Shown in pieces: positions 1-8,443 of a DNA stretch of 55,558 bases. Position numbers and translations under genes: made by a program. This DNA comes from an uncultured Nitrospira sp. (lineage in GTDB: Bacteria > Nitrospirota > Nitrospiria > Nitrospirales > Nitrospiraceae). Under the pieces are notes generated by a model that was given only the letters and a program-made list of their open reading frames with translations, was not told where the DNA came from and ran no database searches. The first letter of the stretch is position 1; each line of letters begins with the position of its first letter. Where the stretch lies: positions 1 to 55,558 of the forward strand of contig CAMLHQ010000010.1 in the NCBI GenBank assembly GCA_946479785.1, read 5' to 3'.

Positions 1-3000
1 CCCGACACGATTGTGGCGAAAGATAAAAGCGGCGACTATGAATGGTACATTCATCCGACCACTCAAGAAGGTGTCCGGCAGTTCCATACTTTTAGCAATG
101 ACCGTGAACTGACTGTTATGGGTCTGTTCGGCGCGTTCGTCGTCGAGCCGCGCGGATCGAGCTATCTCGAACCACTGGGCACTGGCGACCCCACGCCGGC
201 CACGAGCGGCTGGCAGACCATCATCAAGAATGGCACCGGTCCGGACTTCCGTGAGTTCGTGCTGATCTATCATGAAGTCGGTGATGAAGCATTCCGTCCC
301 CTTAATAAGAAGGGTGACTTCCTCCCCCAGCGCGATCCGCTGACCGACGCCTATCGTCCGGGTGGCCGCGCGATCAACTATCGCAGCGAGCCATTCGGCA
401 TCAACAACATGCATGTGCAGCATGAGTACTTCGGCTTCGAGGACGAGTCGATGGGCTATAGCTCCTATACCTTCGGCGATCCGTCCCCAACGATTCCGCG
501 CTCCTATATGGGCGATCCGGCCAAGTTCCGGTTAGTCCACGGCGGATCGGAAGTGTTTCACAGCCACCATCCGCATGGCGGAACCATCCGATGGCCGCGC
601 AGCCCGCGGGCGATCGATGACATGAACCTGTGGACTACCAGCGGCAACGGTCCCGTAAAATATCCGGTGATTCGCGCCAAGACTGACCGTGTCGACGTCG
701 AAGTCATCGGTCCATCTGAAGCGCTCGATCTTGAAACCGAGTGCGGGTCCGGTCTGTGCCAACAGCTGGCCGGCGACTTCCTCTTCCACTGCCACGTCGC
801 GCACCATTATGTGGCGGGCATGTGGGGCTACTGGCGTGTGTACAACACGATTCAACAGGGCGATTTGCGGAACGATGTGATGCCGGATCTGCGTGAGCTG
901 CCGGATCGCAAGGGCCGCATCAAGACGCCCATCTCATCTGAGAAGCTGGTCGGTCAAACTGTCGATTGGTTCGGCACGCAGTTCAAGATTATCGACAAGG
1001 GTAAGAGCAACTGGAAGGGCAATCCCGCTACTATCACGATCAAGGACTGGGTGGATATGCAGCTCCCGCCTATGGGCAAGCCCGGTCACAAGGATGATGA
1101 GAAGGGCCAGATTGTATCCTATGACGCGACCGTGTTGGATTGGACGTGGGAAGGCGCTCGTGCAATGAGCGAGAAGGAGAGCACGATCGACAATCCCAAG
1201 TATAAATCCAGCCATCCAGGCAAGCGGCATCCCATCATGTTCGAGCCGCTGACCGGTAAAGTAGCCTGGCCGCATCTGACGCCGCACTTCGGCAAGCGAG
1301 TGATGTTCTCTCCGAACCACGTCGGCGCGCCCTGGTTGGAAATGATCAGGCGGGACGCCAACGGCGAAGAGAGCGTCGATCAAGCGATGCCGGGTGAGCA
1401 GGGCAACTGGAGTCTCTGCCCGGTGAACGCCGGACGAAAGAATTACAATGTGCACTTCATCAAGCTACCGATCAAGATTGCCAAGGCTCAAGGCAAGGAG
1501 CCGCCGGTGGTCGATCCCAACGGCTTGATCTATGTGCTCCATGAAGAAGAAGCCGCCATCCGGGCCAACGACGACCTCAAGTATCCGCTGGTCGTCCGCG
1601 GCAATATCTATGACTGCGTGGATTGGATGCTCACCAGCGAGTGGGATGACGACGACTACACGAACTTCCAGTCGTCGAAGATCAACACCCACTGGCACTT
1701 CCTGCAGTTCGACAATCAGGCGTCGGACGGTGTGATTACCGGCTTCTCGTACGAGCAGTCGGTTCGTCCGTTCACGATGCTGGAGAAGAAGAACAAGAAA
1801 GGTCTCCCGCTTCCGATGAACACCGTATTGACGGCGGGGGCCAAGAAGGGGGCAACCAGCCTTTCGGTCAAGAACGCCAAGCAGTATCACGCGGGCACCC
1901 TGATCCTCGTTGGTGCCGACAACGTGAAGGGCAACGAAGTGTCCCGCATCAAGTCGATCAACGGTAACACCATCACCTTGACGAAGGGATTGAAGAACGA
2001 TCACCCGGCGAATGACATCGTGACGGTGGAATTCGTCCGGCAGCGGTTCTGGGTCGATGCGGACGTGGGAACGGTCTTCTGGCACGACCATGCGTTCGGT
2101 GCCACCACGTGGCCGCACGGCGGATTCGGTACGTTCATCGCCGAGCCGGTGGGATCGACCTATCATGATCCGAAGACCGGCAAGCTCGTCTGGAGCGGTC
2201 CGATCGCGGACATCCACACCAACGAGCCCGTGGGCCATGGGGTGAACAACAGCTTCCGCGAATTGATGGTGCAGGTGCATGACACCGTACCCCACACCGT
2301 CAACATCGTGACGGCGGGCAATCCTCCCGGACAGCCGGTTGAAGTGGCGCTCGAGGCAGGCAAGACCGTCTCGTTCATGATGCCGGAAAAACTGTACATG
2401 ACGCCGATGCCGTTCCTGAACGGGGGAACCCACACGACCGGCAGCGGCTTGAACTTCCGGGCAGGTCCAATTGCCCAGCGATTGGCGACCAACCCGGATG
2501 TCTCGCAGGCGTTCAATAGCCAGATCCATGGAGATCCGTATACGCCGCTGCTCCGTGCCTACACGGGCGACACGATGGTGTTCCGTCTGTTGCACACGCT
2601 CATGAACGAGACGATGACCTGGACTCTGTCCGGCCATACGTTCTGGTCCGAGCGCTATGCGTCCGATGCGAACCGCAAGAACTCGATTCACATCGGGATT
2701 GCCGAGCGGTATGACCTGGTGGTGCCGGAAGCGGGTGGGCCGCGGCATCAAGCCGGAGACTACATTCACTTCAACGGACGCTCGTCGAAATTCTCCGAGG
2801 GCGGCTGGGGCATTATCCGGGTTTACGACAAAGAACAAGCTGACCTGAAGAAACTACCCGCCGGCTACTCGGTCAAGAGCGAGATTCCGAAGGCGTTGCC
2901 GGTCTGTCCGGCTGATGCGCCGGTGAAGGGCTTTAACGTCGTGGCGATGGACTATCCTGCCATGAAGTTCAATGCAAAGGCACCGGAGGCCATCGAGGTG

Positions 3001-4089
3001 GACTTCGAGCGGAAGATTCAGATTACCAATCCCGATGCGAAGATCTACGCCTTGGAAGAAGATGCGGCGAAGGTCTCCGGCGGATCGCAACCGATGCCGC
3101 TCACGCTCCGCGTAAACGTCGGCGATTGCGTGAAAGTGAATTTGAAAAATAAGATGAAGGAGAGCAAGGCGTCATTCTCGGCCATCGGATTGGCGTTCGA
3201 CCCGAAGGATTCGATGGGCGCCAACATCGGCAACAACCCAGGCGATCAGACGATCGCGCCAGGCGCCGAGCGGACCTATACGTATTACGCGGATCCGTTC
3301 AACGGCGAGACCACCTCGTTGGTCTGGGACTGGGGCAACGTGATGACCAATCCACGCAACGGCTTGTTCGGAGCCGTCGTGGTCGGTCCGAAGGGTTCGA
3401 AATATCGTGACCCGAAGACTGGCGCCGATTTAACCAACAAGAATGCCTGGGTCGCCGACGTGATCATTGATCGGTCTGTTCCCGGCAATGAGAGCAGGCC
3501 AAACTATCGAGATGTAGCCTTGTTCTTCCAGGACGAGGACAACATCATCGGTACGAGCTTCATGCCCTACGTCCAGAACGTCGCGGGCTTGACCGGCGTC
3601 AACTACCGGTCGGAGCCGTACAAGTATCGTGAAGAGCAGGGCTGCTCGCTCGGCAAGGTGTTCCAGCCTTGCAAAGCGGACAAGCCGGAAGATCCTGCCA
3701 CCCCGATCATCGAATCGCATGCGGGCGATCCGGTGCGCATCCACGTGATCGGTGCCAACAACGAACAGAACGGGATGTTCAGCGTTGAGAAACATGAATG
3801 GCCGATCGAGCCGTTCATGCGGGGCGCCGACCAGATCAGCGTGGTCGAATTCTCCGGTTCGGAAACACTCGATGCGTTTATCCCGTCGGCAGGCGGACCT
3901 TATCGTTTGCCGGGCGACTATGTGTACAGCAACCAGCGATTGCCGTATTCGCAGTCCGGTCAGTGGGGCTATCTCCGTGTGTTGCCGTCAGGCGACCAAC
4001 GGTTGCTGCCTCTCGCCGGTGCTGGCGCAGGAATGAAGAGTGCGTCGCTCGATGATGCGGCGCGCGTACTCCCGGTCGCGGCGAAGTAA
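1..4089 (+). CDS. Giant multicopper oxidase, 5'-truncated by window edge
   Basis: The reading frame is open from base 1, so the start codon lies outside the window; the GTG at 13 is only an internal codon. More than 1360 residues are visible, far longer than a usual three-domain multicopper oxidase (450-650 aa), so this is a multi-cupredoxin protein. Copper-ligand motifs visible are HSHHPHGG near nt 559, HCHVAHHYVAGMWG near nt 787-826 (the Cys-His-Met signature of a type 1/type 3 site), HWHFLQF near nt 1690 and FWHDHAFG near nt 2080. A lysine-rich, non-cupredoxin-like stretch (nt about 1785-2040) is inserted between the last two. The C-terminal cupredoxin-like region has lost the His ligands. 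Probably periplasmic. The substrate is unknown; metal, nitrogen-oxide or quinol oxidation cannot be told apart from sequence. A double hairpin follows the stop. Confidence 0.85.
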   Translation, partial: PDTIVAKDKSGDYEWYIHPTTQEGVRQFHTFSNDRELTVMGLFGAFVVEPRGSSYLEPLGTGDPTPATSGWQTIIKNGTGPDFREFVLIYHEVGDEAFRPLNKKGDFLPQRDPLTDAYRPGGRAINYRSEPFGINNMHVQHEYFGFEDESMGYSSYTFGDPSPTIPRSYMGDPAKFRLVHGGSEVFHSHHPHGGTIRWPRSPRAIDDMNLWTTSGNGPVKYPVIRAKTDRVDVEVIGPSEALDLETECGSGLCQQLAGDFLFHCHVAHHYVAGMWGYWRVYNTIQQGDLRNDVMPDLRELPDRKGRIKTPISSEKLVGQTVDWFGTQFKIIDKGKSNWKGNPATITIKDWVDMQLPPMGKPGHKDDEKGQIVSYDATVLDWTWEGARAMSEKESTIDNPKYKSSHPGKRHPIMFEPLTGKVAWPHLTPHFGKRVMFSPNHVGAPWLEMIRRDANGEESVDQAMPGEQGNWSLCPVNAGRKNYNVHFIKLPIKIAKAQGKEPPVVDPNGLIYVLHEEEAAIRANDDLKYPLVVRGNIYDCVDWMLTSEWDDDDYTNFQSSKINTHWHFLQFDNQASDGVITGFSYEQSVRPFTMLEKKNKKGLPLPMNTVLTAGAKKGATSLSVKNAKQYHAGTLILVGADNVKGNEVSRIKSINGNTITLTKGLKNDHPANDIVTVEFVRQRFWVDADVGTVFWHDHAFGATTWPHGGFGTFIAEPVGSTYHDPKTGKLVWSGPIADIHTNEPVGHGVNNSFRELMVQVHDTVPHTVNIVTAGNPPGQPVEVALEAGKTVSFMMPEKLYMTPMPFLNGGTHTTGSGLNFRAGPIAQRLATNPDVSQAFNSQIHGDPYTPLLRAYTGDTMVFRLLHTLMNETMTWTLSGHTFWSERYASDANRKNSIHIGIAERYDLVVPEAGGPRHQAGDYIHFNGRSSKFSEGGWGIIRVYDKEQADLKKLPAGYSVKSEIPKALPVCPADAPVKGFNVVAMDYPAMKFNAKAPEAIEVDFERKIQITNPDAKIYALEEDAAKVSGGSQPMPLTLRVNVGDCVKVNLKNKMKESKASFSAIGLAFDPKDSMGANIGNNPGDQTIAPGAERTYTYYADPFNGETTSLVWDWGNVMTNPRNGLFGAVVVGPKGSKYRDPKTGADLTNKNAWVADVIIDRSVPGNESRPNYRDVALFFQDEDNIIGTSFMPYVQNVAGLTGVNYRSEPYKYREEQGCSLGKVFQPCKADKPEDPATPIIESHAGDPVRIHVIGANNEQNGMFSVEKHEWPIEPFMRGADQISVVEFSGSETLDAFIPSAGGPYRLPGDYVYSNQRLPYSQSGQWGYLRVLPSGDQRLLPLAGAGAGMKSASLDDAARVLPVAAK

Positions 4090-4097
4090 GAGCCGAT

Positions 4098-4122
4098 GAT
4101 GCCTCGCCATGCGTGAGGCATC
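4098..4122 (+). terminator. Hairpin downstream of the multicopper oxidase
   Basis: Perfect 8-bp inverted repeat GATGCCTC/GAGGCATC with a 9-nt loop, starting 8 nt after the stop. No U-tract follows, so it is probably a 3'-end stabilising or auxiliary hairpin in front of the true terminator. Confidence 0.5.
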
Positions 4123-4131
4123 AAGAAACGG

Positions 4132-4165
4132 AAGGGGGAGGCCGAAAGGCTTCCCCCTTTTGCTT
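4132..4165 (+). terminator. Rho-independent terminator of the multicopper oxidase
   Basis: GC-rich stem GGGGGAGGCC pairs with GGCTTCCCCC (one G-T pair) across a GAAA tetraloop and runs into TTTTGCTTT. It separates the oxidase transcript from the next gene. It also argues against a start codon for that gene as far upstream as 4165. Confidence 0.85.
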
Positions 4166-4230
4166 TGACGGTGCCTTTTGGTACGATGAGCAGATCGTTT
4201 CCAGATTGGTTACCGAATGATCGCGGAGGA

Positions 4231-5142
4231 ATGATGAGTGGGCTGCTGCTGATTTTTTTCGGATGGTCGATGATAGCCGGGGCAACCGCCTGGGCCTATG
4301 AAGAAGTGCAGGTGACCGATGGTGGCACTGTGACCGGAAAGGTCACCATCACAGCCGGCAAGCCGATTCCCAAGGGGTTCAATCTCGTCACCTTTCCTGA
4401 TCCCGTCTATTGCGGGAGAATCTCGACCGGAACCGGCTGGCGGATCTTGAAAGAATTTGAAGTGGCGGAGGACGGCGGACTCAAGGACACGGTCGTGTGG
4501 CTGGCCGATGCCGCCAAGGGCAAATCATTTAAGTTTGAGCCACCGACGATCGAAGCGCGGGATTGCCGGTTCTTACCCTTTGTCACGGTCGTGCGCGATC
4601 GATCCGACGTGGTCATCATGAACATGGATCCGGTCATGCACGACATTCAAGCTTACGAGACGTCACAGTTGGGCCCACGGGTCCTGTTCAACACCCCCCT
4701 TCCCATGAATCCTCACCATAAGCGCTTTGTCGGCGCGGAAACTCATGAACATCTAGCCGGCCAGCCGGTCAGAGAGACCATCCAGATGACGAAAGGGCGG
4801 AAATTTTTCGTCATGCAATGCGGATTCCATGCCTACATGGAAAGTTGGGGACTCGTGGTCGACAATCCCTACCATCAATTGTCCGGCAGGGATGGAAGCT
4901 TTTCGCTCACTGACGTGCCGCCGGGCGACTATACGCTCGTGGCCTGGCATCCCGGCGTCGGCATCACCATTGAAAAAAAGATTACGGTTCCTGCGAAGGG
5001 AACGGCGAAGGCTGATTTTGTGTTCGAGTCTCCAAAGGGCCGCCGCAGCGTCCATGAAATTGAAGAGAACCCGCATTTTGGTCTCGATGCGCTCGGCAAG
5101 ACCTTGGACATCAGGCCGACGCTGGAATTGCAGAAGCCTTGA
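4231..5142 (+). CDS. Secreted cupredoxin with carboxypeptidase-regulatory-like C-terminal domain (paralogue 1)
   Basis: About 303 aa. A hydrophobic signal segment ends near AWA-YEE, so the mature protein is expected in the periplasm. A candidate type 1 copper site consists of His137 (in MDPVMHDIQ) plus Cys197, His200 and Met203 (CGFHAYM). The C-x2-H-x2-M spacing is that of amicyanin. The C-terminal part (DVPPGDYTLVAWHPG) resembles the beta-sandwich carboxypeptidase regulatory-like domain. Likely role is single-electron transfer or copper handling next to the giant multicopper oxidase; this is inference from motif and context. The start is uncertain: ATG at 4231 or 4234 sits right behind GCGGAGGA, and 4186 is also in frame. 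The next gene is a close paralogue that follows directly. Confidence 0.8.
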   Translation: MMSGLLLIFFGWSMIAGATAWAYEEVQVTDGGTVTGKVTITAGKPIPKGFNLVTFPDPVYCGRISTGTGWRILKEFEVAEDGGLKDTVVWLADAAKGKSFKFEPPTIEARDCRFLPFVTVVRDRSDVVIMNMDPVMHDIQAYETSQLGPRVLFNTPLPMNPHHKRFVGAETHEHLAGQPVRETIQMTKGRKFFVMQCGFHAYMESWGLVVDNPYHQLSGRDGSFSLTDVPPGDYTLVAWHPGVGITIEKKITVPAKGTAKADFVFESPKGRRSVHEIEENPHFGLDALGKTLDIRPTLELQKP

Positions 5143-5156
5143 AGGGAAACCGTAAG

Positions 5157-6089
5157 TTGATAAACCACAAGAGCGTCACAGTGATGGTGAGCGCAATCGT
5201 TCTTGTGGCAATGGTCGCTATCGGTGTCGTTCCATCCCCGGCCTATGATGTTATTGATGTGGAGCACGGAGGAACGATCGAAGGGATGGTGGCGCTGCAG
5301 GGGGCGGTGCCTGAACCCAAGGGCTTCAATCTCATTACCTTTCCGGACCCGCAGTATTGCGGCCGCATCTCGAACGGTCAAGGCTGGCGGCTGCTTCACG
5401 ATTTTGTGGTAGGGCCTCATGGCGGGCTGAAAGACGCCATCGTGCTGATTGAGGGTATCGAGGCGGGAAAACCGTTTGAAGTGTCTGTGCCCTTGATTGA
5501 AGCCCGAGATTGCATGTTTCAGCCTTTCATGACAATCGTGCGAAACGGCCATGCCGTCGAAGTCGTCAACATGGATCCGGTCATGCACGATATCCAGGGC
5601 TATGAAACATCCATCGAAGCCGGTGCGAGAGTCTTATTCAATACACCGCTCGTCATGAACCATCAACACAACCGCGGCGACCTTCATGCCATTCACAACC
5701 ACTCACCGGGTAAATCGCTCGTGGGGCCGATCTATCTGAATAAGGGTCGGCGGACGTTTTACATGCAATGCGGATTTCATGCCTACATGGAAAGCTGGGC
5801 AATGGCGGTGAACAATCCGTACTACGCGTTGACGGATGAGAACGGAAGATTCTCCATCGAGCAGATTCCTCCGGGAACATACCAATTGATCGTGTGGCAT
5901 CCTCAGACCGGGCCGGGCGCGATCAAGACGGTGACCGTGAAGCCGGATGGGAAATTGGTCGAGCAACTGTCCTTGGCGGCGCCGAAAGGCAACCGTTCCG
6001 CCTATAAAGTGATGGAGAATCCCCGCTTCGGTCCCGATACGCTCGGTCATGCGGTCGAGATTGATCCCTTCGTCGAACACCAACATTAG
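5157..6089 (+). CDS. Secreted cupredoxin with carboxypeptidase-regulatory-like C-terminal domain (paralogue 2)
   Basis: About 310 aa and clearly a tandem duplicate of the preceding gene. It shares GFNLITFPDPQYCGRIS, GGLKD, EARDC and NMDPVMHDI, and the copper motif Cys205, His208, Met211 with His144 upstream. The His-rich loop before the Cys motif is extended (HQHNRGDLHAIHNHS). TTG at 5157 has an AAGGGA ribosome-binding site 9 nt upstream and gives a good signal peptide ending near PAYD. A TTG at 5139 overlapping the previous stop (TTGA) would add six residues and is the alternative. The close coupling implies co-transcription with paralogue 1. A periplasmic blue-copper electron carrier or copper-binding role is inferred, not shown. 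Confidence 0.8.
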   Translation: MINHKSVTVMVSAIVLVAMVAIGVVPSPAYDVIDVEHGGTIEGMVALQGAVPEPKGFNLITFPDPQYCGRISNGQGWRLLHDFVVGPHGGLKDAIVLIEGIEAGKPFEVSVPLIEARDCMFQPFMTIVRNGHAVEVVNMDPVMHDIQGYETSIEAGARVLFNTPLVMNHQHNRGDLHAIHNHSPGKSLVGPIYLNKGRRTFYMQCGFHAYMESWAMAVNNPYYALTDENGRFSIEQIPPGTYQLIVWHPQTGPGAIKTVTVKPDGKLVEQLSLAAPKGNRSAYKVMENPRFGPDTLGHAVEIDPFVEHQH

Positions 6090-6235
6090 CGGATGTTGAA
6101 AAAGACCGCCAGCCTGGAACAGCCTGAGTTTCAGGCTACAGCCTTTCCCAACCGTGGCGGCCTTGCCTGGGGAATGGCGCGTCTTGGCGCGCCAGGGTCG
6201 GGCGGCTGGGAACTGAAGTCTTTTTGAATATCCGC
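6089..6235. repeat. Dispersed inverted-repeat element, family 1, copy A
   Basis: About 147 bp bounded by near-perfect terminal inverted repeats: GCGGATGTTGAAAAAGAC at the left, and GCGGATATTCAAAAAGAC when the right end is read on the other strand (16 of 18 match). It begins on the last base of the preceding stop codon. The inner part carries GGCGCGTCTTGGCGCG, also present in copy D near 52139. No coding capacity, so a non-autonomous miniature element or large REP-like palindrome. Confidence 0.75.
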
Positions 6236-6258
6236 TGACAGTGTCATGTGGATTGACT

Positions 6259-6885
6259 ATGCGAGGGGGCTTCAGTCCTGTCTTTTATTCCATCCTCCTC
6301 TTTGGGGCCTCGACTTGGCTACTCATTTCTTCTGCAATTGCCAAAGAAGCTATTTCCAACCGACATGAGTTTTCAGGCAGCATTCTCAAGCAGGTGAACG
6401 GAAAAAAGTATCAGGCTCAAGTCTTTGCGAAGGGGGATCGTCTGCGGTTGGAATATAAGTATGCGATCCGGACCGAGTATGGGTATGCCTCGATTGAAAT
6501 CATCCGGCTCGATCAGTCGGAAGCCTGGTACCTGCTCGCACAACAGAAAGAACTGTTGGTAACTCCCCTGGATCCGGATGATGTGCTGCCCATGCAGGCA
6601 TCATTGCCCGGTGAGCGAGGACGAACGTTGGTCGGTGATGCGACCGCCGCCGGTCGCGCCGCGCGCTTGTACGAAGTGCAGACCGATCGCAACGGGCGAG
6701 CTGAACGGTTCTATGAATGGGTAGACCTGGAGGCCGACATCGTCCTCAAGCTGGTCAGCCGGGATCGCGATTGGTCGTTTGAGTATGAACGGATCAGGTG
6801 GTCTCCGCAGCCCAGCTACTATTTCGACGAACCGCCAGGATACAAGAGACGGGCCGGCGCAACCGCCCCGAGACAACAGGGATAA
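6259..6885 (+). CDS. Secreted protein of unknown function, LolA-like in outline
   Basis: About 208 aa. A signal peptide ends near SSAIAKEA. The rest is beta-rich and mixed-charge, with repeated short strands that measure up like a LolA/DUF4412-type half-barrel (an epitope such as YEWVDLEADIVLKLV is typical). No catalytic motif is evident. ATG at 6259 starts the hydrophobic segment; an in-frame GTG at 6241 would add six residues, and neither has a clear ribosome-binding site. The following HEAT-repeat gene starts 4 nt after this stop, so the two are probably translated together. Family assignment is tentative. Confidence 0.65.
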   Translation: MRGGFSPVFYSILLFGASTWLLISSAIAKEAISNRHEFSGSILKQVNGKKYQAQVFAKGDRLRLEYKYAIRTEYGYASIEIIRLDQSEAWYLLAQQKELLVTPLDPDDVLPMQASLPGERGRTLVGDATAAGRAARLYEVQTDRNGRAERFYEWVDLEADIVLKLVSRDRDWSFEYERIRWSPQPSYYFDEPPGYKRRAGATAPRQQG

Positions 6886-6889
6886 GGTG

Positions 6890-8227
6890 ATGAGCAAATC
6901 GGCAAGCATGAAATGTGGCGTTGTCCTCTGCTGTCTCTTGGCGCTCGCGGCTGGATCGCCGTCGGTTCCCCAAGAGGTCAAAGCTCTTTACGATCAGAAG
7001 GAATACCAGAAGGTCATCGACGAGCTCGCCAAGTTGAATCAGGAGACCTCGGCTGTTCCCGACGTTCGAAGGTTGAAGATTCGCACGTTACTGAAGCTCG
7101 GAAATCCCAAAGATGCGCTGGCGGAATATGACAAGCTTGAAGCGACGTTGAAACAAGATGATCCCCCACTTCTGCGAGAAGTCGCCCTCGGGTTCATCGT
7201 GGTGCTGCTAAAGGATATGCGGGAGCAGATGCGCGGCGCCGCCTATACGGCATTAAAAGAATTTGATTCGGACGACGTCGTACCCTATTTCGAAGATGGA
7301 CTGAGTGATGGATCTAGTCCGGTACGGGCCCTCGCGGTCGAAGGATTGAAGCGGACGGAAGCCGGCCGCAAATCAAGAAAATTGCGAGATGCGCTCCAAG
7401 ACCCTGCAGGAGAAGTCAAAGCTCGTGCGGTAAAGGCGCTTGGAAAGAGCGGCGATCGGTCCGTGATTCCGTTGATCGAGGCCGCGACGAAGGACGAACT
7501 CGCGACCGTGCGCATCGCCGCGTATGGCGCGTTGATCAGACTAGGTCGTAAAGAGGCATGGGATCAGTTGCGCAAGGCGGCTGATGCAGCCAATCCTGAA
7601 GATCAGGCGGAAGCGTTACGCACGATCGCGGAACTGAGAGATCAGCGTGGCGCTGCAGTCATGATGGAATTGCTGACCTACAAGCAACCATCCGTACGCG
7701 CCGCTGCAGCGAGGGGGTTGGGACATCTCGAAAAACAGGGAGCGAGGGAAATGATCGAAAAGCTGCTCAAGGATCCGGTTCCCGCTGTCCGTGAGTCCGC
7801 GGCTGCCGCGCTTGCGGATCTCGGCGCGAAGGAATCGGTTTCGACTTTGACCCAAGGACTGAACGACGGGGGATACACTGTGCGCGCCGCTGTCGCCGCC
7901 GCCCTCCTTCAACTGGGGCAACCCTATGAGACGGTAGCCCCAACGATTCGGGCTCTTGCTCAACAGAACGATACGGCAGCCAGAACATCGGCGGCCTTTG
8001 CCCTGGGAAAAGCGACGAAGGTCAACAGACAGGAAGCGATAGCCGTGTTGGCGAGCCTGGCAACCGACCCGCTGCCCGGTCCTAAGATCGTAGCAATCCG
8101 GTCGCTGGGCCATATCGGCGATCGTGATATCATCCCGGACCTCAAAGAAGCCCTGCACGACCAAAATGAAGCCGTGCGTGCCACGGCGGCCGGTGCATTA
8201 CTGCATGTCATGTCGCCTGGGAAATAG
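6890..8227 (+). CDS. Exported HEAT-repeat protein
   Basis: About 445 aa. The start at ATG 6890 follows AAGGTG and lies 4 nt behind the previous stop. An N-terminal hydrophobic segment (VVLCCLLALAAG) suggests export. From about residue 110 to the end there is a run of helical repeats of about 31 residues with the PBS-lyase/HEAT pattern, for example DPAGEVKARAVKALGKSGD, PSVRAAAARGLGHLEKQGA and DPVPAVRESAAAALADLGA. An N-terminal stretch of about 90 residues looks TPR-like (YDQKEYQKVIDELAKLN). Such proteins are scaffolds. Its partner may be in the surrounding copper or cytochrome set, but nothing in the sequence identifies it. Confidence 0.8.
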   Translation: MSKSASMKCGVVLCCLLALAAGSPSVPQEVKALYDQKEYQKVIDELAKLNQETSAVPDVRRLKIRTLLKLGNPKDALAEYDKLEATLKQDDPPLLREVALGFIVVLLKDMREQMRGAAYTALKEFDSDDVVPYFEDGLSDGSSPVRALAVEGLKRTEAGRKSRKLRDALQDPAGEVKARAVKALGKSGDRSVIPLIEAATKDELATVRIAAYGALIRLGRKEAWDQLRKAADAANPEDQAEALRTIAELRDQRGAAVMMELLTYKQPSVRAAAARGLGHLEKQGAREMIEKLLKDPVPAVRESAAAALADLGAKESVSTLTQGLNDGGYTVRAAVAAALLQLGQPYETVAPTIRALAQQNDTAARTSAAFALGKATKVNRQEAIAVLASLATDPLPGPKIVAIRSLGHIGDRDIIPDLKEALHDQNEAVRATAAGALLHVMSPGK

Positions 8228-8252
8228 GCCTCTATGGCGCCCTTGTATGGGG

Positions 8253-8282
8253 TTGACATGGCGCGGTAACATTCGATATACG
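8253..8282 (+). promoter_or_regulatory. Candidate sigma-70 promoter for cupredoxin paralogue 3
   Basis: TTGACA at 8253-8258, an 18-nt spacer and TATACG at 8277-8282. It lies between the HEAT-repeat gene and the 8444 gene and would give a leader of about 155 nt. Confidence 0.55.
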
Positions 8283-8443
8283 TACTCGCTCTAGAGCAGC
8301 CTCGCCAGCAAGTCGTCAATCATATACCCAGAGAGGAAGTGCGTTCCCATGTTCCTCTCGTTGCCGGTGGATGAAGACGGGGGACAGCGAGCTACGAATA
8401 ATTATTAATGTCGGTTTTTTGTCAATCACAAGGAGGCAGTAAC

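Noticed and set aside
1465..2838. 457-aa open frame on the minus strand inside the giant multicopper oxidase
   Set aside because: High GC content keeps the opposite strand open. The sequence is Arg/His/Val-rich with no recognisable motif, and it lies under clear copper-binding motifs on the plus strand.
4165..4187. TTGACG followed by TACGAT as a promoter for the 4231 gene
   Set aside because: The spacer would be only 11 nt, and the -35-like box overlaps the terminator tail.
4165..4230. Upstream start codons (TTG 4165, ATG 4186) for cupredoxin paralogue 1
   Set aside because: TTG 4165 lies in the terminator U-tract and both give a polar N-terminus ahead of the signal peptide. ATG 4231 or 4234 behind GCGGAGGA fits better.
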